NCBI GenBank assembly: GCA_021784205.1
Contig: JAJXTB010000100.1
Location: 1 to 9,739, forward strand
DNA length: 9,739 bases
DNA from: Actinomycetes bacterium
GTDB taxonomy: Bacteria; Actinomycetota; Acidimicrobiia; Acidimicrobiales; RAAP-2
Direction: 5' to 3'
The stretch's first letter is position 1; each line of letters starts with the position of its first letter. This document shows positions 8,776 through 9,739 of this stretch, one piece after another. The notes under the pieces are model-generated. The model was given only the letters and a program-made list of their open reading frames with translations. It was not told the DNA's origin and did no database searches. The translations under genes and the position numbers were made by a program.

Positions 8776-9739
8776 ACGCCCGTCGGGGACAACGCGCGCA
8801 CGCTCCTGCTCTCCCTGCCGGGCCCCTTCAACGGTTGCAACTACCTCGGTCCCGACGCCAACCCCACCAGTGACGCGATCCTCGACCTGGTGCGCCCGTC
8901 GGCCTTTGCAAGCACGATAAGTGGCGCGCTCGTGGGTGCGCAGGGCTCGATCGCCTCGGCCGAGCTGACCTCGCTCAGTCCCGAGACGGTCGTCTACACC
9001 ATCGCCGCGAAGCAGCACTGGAGCAACGGCCAGCGCTTCGACGGGCGCGACCTGGTCGCCTGGTGGCGCCGGGCCCGCTCGATCCCGAGCGTGCGCAGCG
9101 ACGGCTACCGCGCGATCAAGTCGATGACGCTCTCCAACAAGGCGCTCACGGTGACGGCCATCTTCGCCCACCCCTACGCCGACTGGAACCTGCTGTTTCG
9201 TGACGTGGAGAACCGTTTCGCGGCGGGCGGCTGCACCTTCGCCGACCTGCTGCGTCGACCCTCGCTCGGGCCCTACCGGCTGGTGTCGGCCAACGCCGCC
9301 CAGATGGTGCTCGTGATGAACCACTCGTGGCCGTCGTCGATCGACCGGTTCGGGCGGATCATCATCAGCGCCAACGCCGCGATGCCCGCGAACGTGAATA
9401 CGCCCTTCGCGCGCTACACCCTCACCGTCAATCGCGCCCAAGTGGACGCGCTCAGCGCCCACCCGTCGGTCCTGAGCCACATCGGTTCGGCGAGCTCGAT
9501 CGAGGAACTGCTCTTTAACGCGCACCGGCCCCTCACGAGCGCCCTCGCGGTACGCGAGAGTCTCAGCTGGTCGCTCGACCGGCTCGCCATGATCAGCAGC
9601 CTGTGGGGCCAAGTCACCTTTTCACCGTCGCCGGGTGCCTCGATCCTCTTCTCGCAGGGCTCGCCGTCCTACCCGGGCTCACCGGGCTCGGCACCGAGCG
9701 AGTCCTCGACGACTTCGACGACGATGCCGACGACCACCT
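8686..9739 (+). CDS. Exported family 5 extracellular solute-binding protein (DppA/OppA-like), 3'-truncated by window edge
   Basis: An open frame starts at ATG 8686, 4 bases after secG, and runs 351 codons off the right edge without a stop. Residues 1-30 look like a Sec signal peptide: arginines at 4, 7 and 9, a hydrophobic core at 11-22, and a likely cleavage site near SAS (28-30). There is no lipobox cysteine. The mature part resembles SBP_bac_5 proteins, which bind peptides or similar ligands for ABC importers: YTIAAKQHWSNGQRFDGRDLVAWW (visible from about residue 105) and the later RESLSWSLDR match the family's lobe signatures. Only C51 and C183 are cysteines in view, so a disulfide is possible. 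From about residue 325 the sequence becomes Ser/Thr/Pro/Gly-rich, which is odd inside this fold. No Shine-Dalgarno is visible, so translation is probably coupled to secG. No permease or ATPase gene is in view; the ligand is unknown. Confidence 0.75.
   Translation, partial: MSWRASRWRAVGVAVAALLVAGSGTLTSASTPVGDNARTLLLSLPGPFNGCNYLGPDANPTSDAILDLVRPSAFASTISGALVGAQGSIASAELTSLSPETVVYTIAAKQHWSNGQRFDGRDLVAWWRRARSIPSVRSDGYRAIKSMTLSNKALTVTAIFAHPYADWNLLFRDVENRFAAGGCTFADLLRRPSLGPYRLVSANAAQMVLVMNHSWPSSIDRFGRIIISANAAMPANVNTPFARYTLTVNRAQVDALSAHPSVLSHIGSASSIEELLFNAHRPLTSALAVRESLSWSLDRLAMISSLWGQVTFSPSPGASILFSQGSPSYPGSPGSAPSESSTTSTTMPTTT
9661..9739 (+). repeat. Low-complexity segment encoding a Ser/Thr/Pro/Gly-rich linker
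   Basis: Within the solute-binding protein the DNA becomes repetitive. Two imperfect 9-base units at 9673-9681 and 9682-9690 each encode Pro-Gly-Ser. Short ACG/TCG runs then encode a Ser/Thr tract (residues 340-351, SSTTSTTMPTTT) that reaches the window edge. This looks like a flexible or surface-exposed linker; its full length cannot be seen. Confidence 0.7.

Noticed and set aside
7143..8840. Antisense open frame of 565 codons on the - strand across pgk, tpiA and secG
   Set aside because: It lies opposite three certain genes, its translation is rich in Arg, Gly, Ala and His with no recognisable motif, and such long antisense frames are common in high-GC DNA with strong third-position bias.

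Overview
The window is a gene-dense, high-GC stretch (strong G/C preference at third codon positions) with nine genes, all on the + strand and packed end to end. Gene order, the actinobacterial form of RapZ (Walker A with Arg instead of Lys) and the GAPDH C-terminal half (SDIVGSPASCTFDS-type motif) all point to an actinomycetota-type chromosome. A deep-branching lineage such as Acidimicrobiia is my best guess, but that is inference and no marker here proves it.

Layout: 1-1953 holds the C-terminal two thirds of uvrA, which enters from the left edge. 1953-3809 is uvrC. 3802-4644 is rapZ (yvcJ) and 4641-5498 is yvcK. 5522-6529 is gap, 6529-7668 is pgk and 7665-8438 is tpiA. 8451-8681 is secG. 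From 8686 to the right edge runs the N-terminal part of an exported family 5 (DppA/OppA-like) solute-binding protein. Neighbouring genes overlap by 1, 8, 4, 1 and 4 bases or are separated by 23, 12 and 4 bases. There is no intergenic stretch long enough for an independent promoter with a leader, an RNA gene or a terminator, so the whole block looks like one transcription unit with extensive translational coupling.

Functions: UvrA and UvrC are the damage-recognition ATPase and the dual-incision nuclease of nucleotide excision repair. RapZ and YvcK are nucleotide- and UDP-sugar-binding regulators linking cell-wall precursor supply and central carbon metabolism. Gap, Pgk and TpiA form the triose-phosphate segment of glycolysis and gluconeogenesis. 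SecG is the small accessory subunit of the SecYEG translocon, and the last gene encodes an exported protein.

Nothing here is a clearly new system; this is mostly a conserved housekeeping block. The points worth a second look are: whiA is missing from between yvcK and gap, where it normally sits; an apparently non-lipidated solute-binding protein with a Ser/Thr/Pro-rich internal segment is coupled to secG; the only two in-frame TTA codons of the window lie in uvrA and uvrC; and GAPDH carries changes in its cofactor-binding loop.
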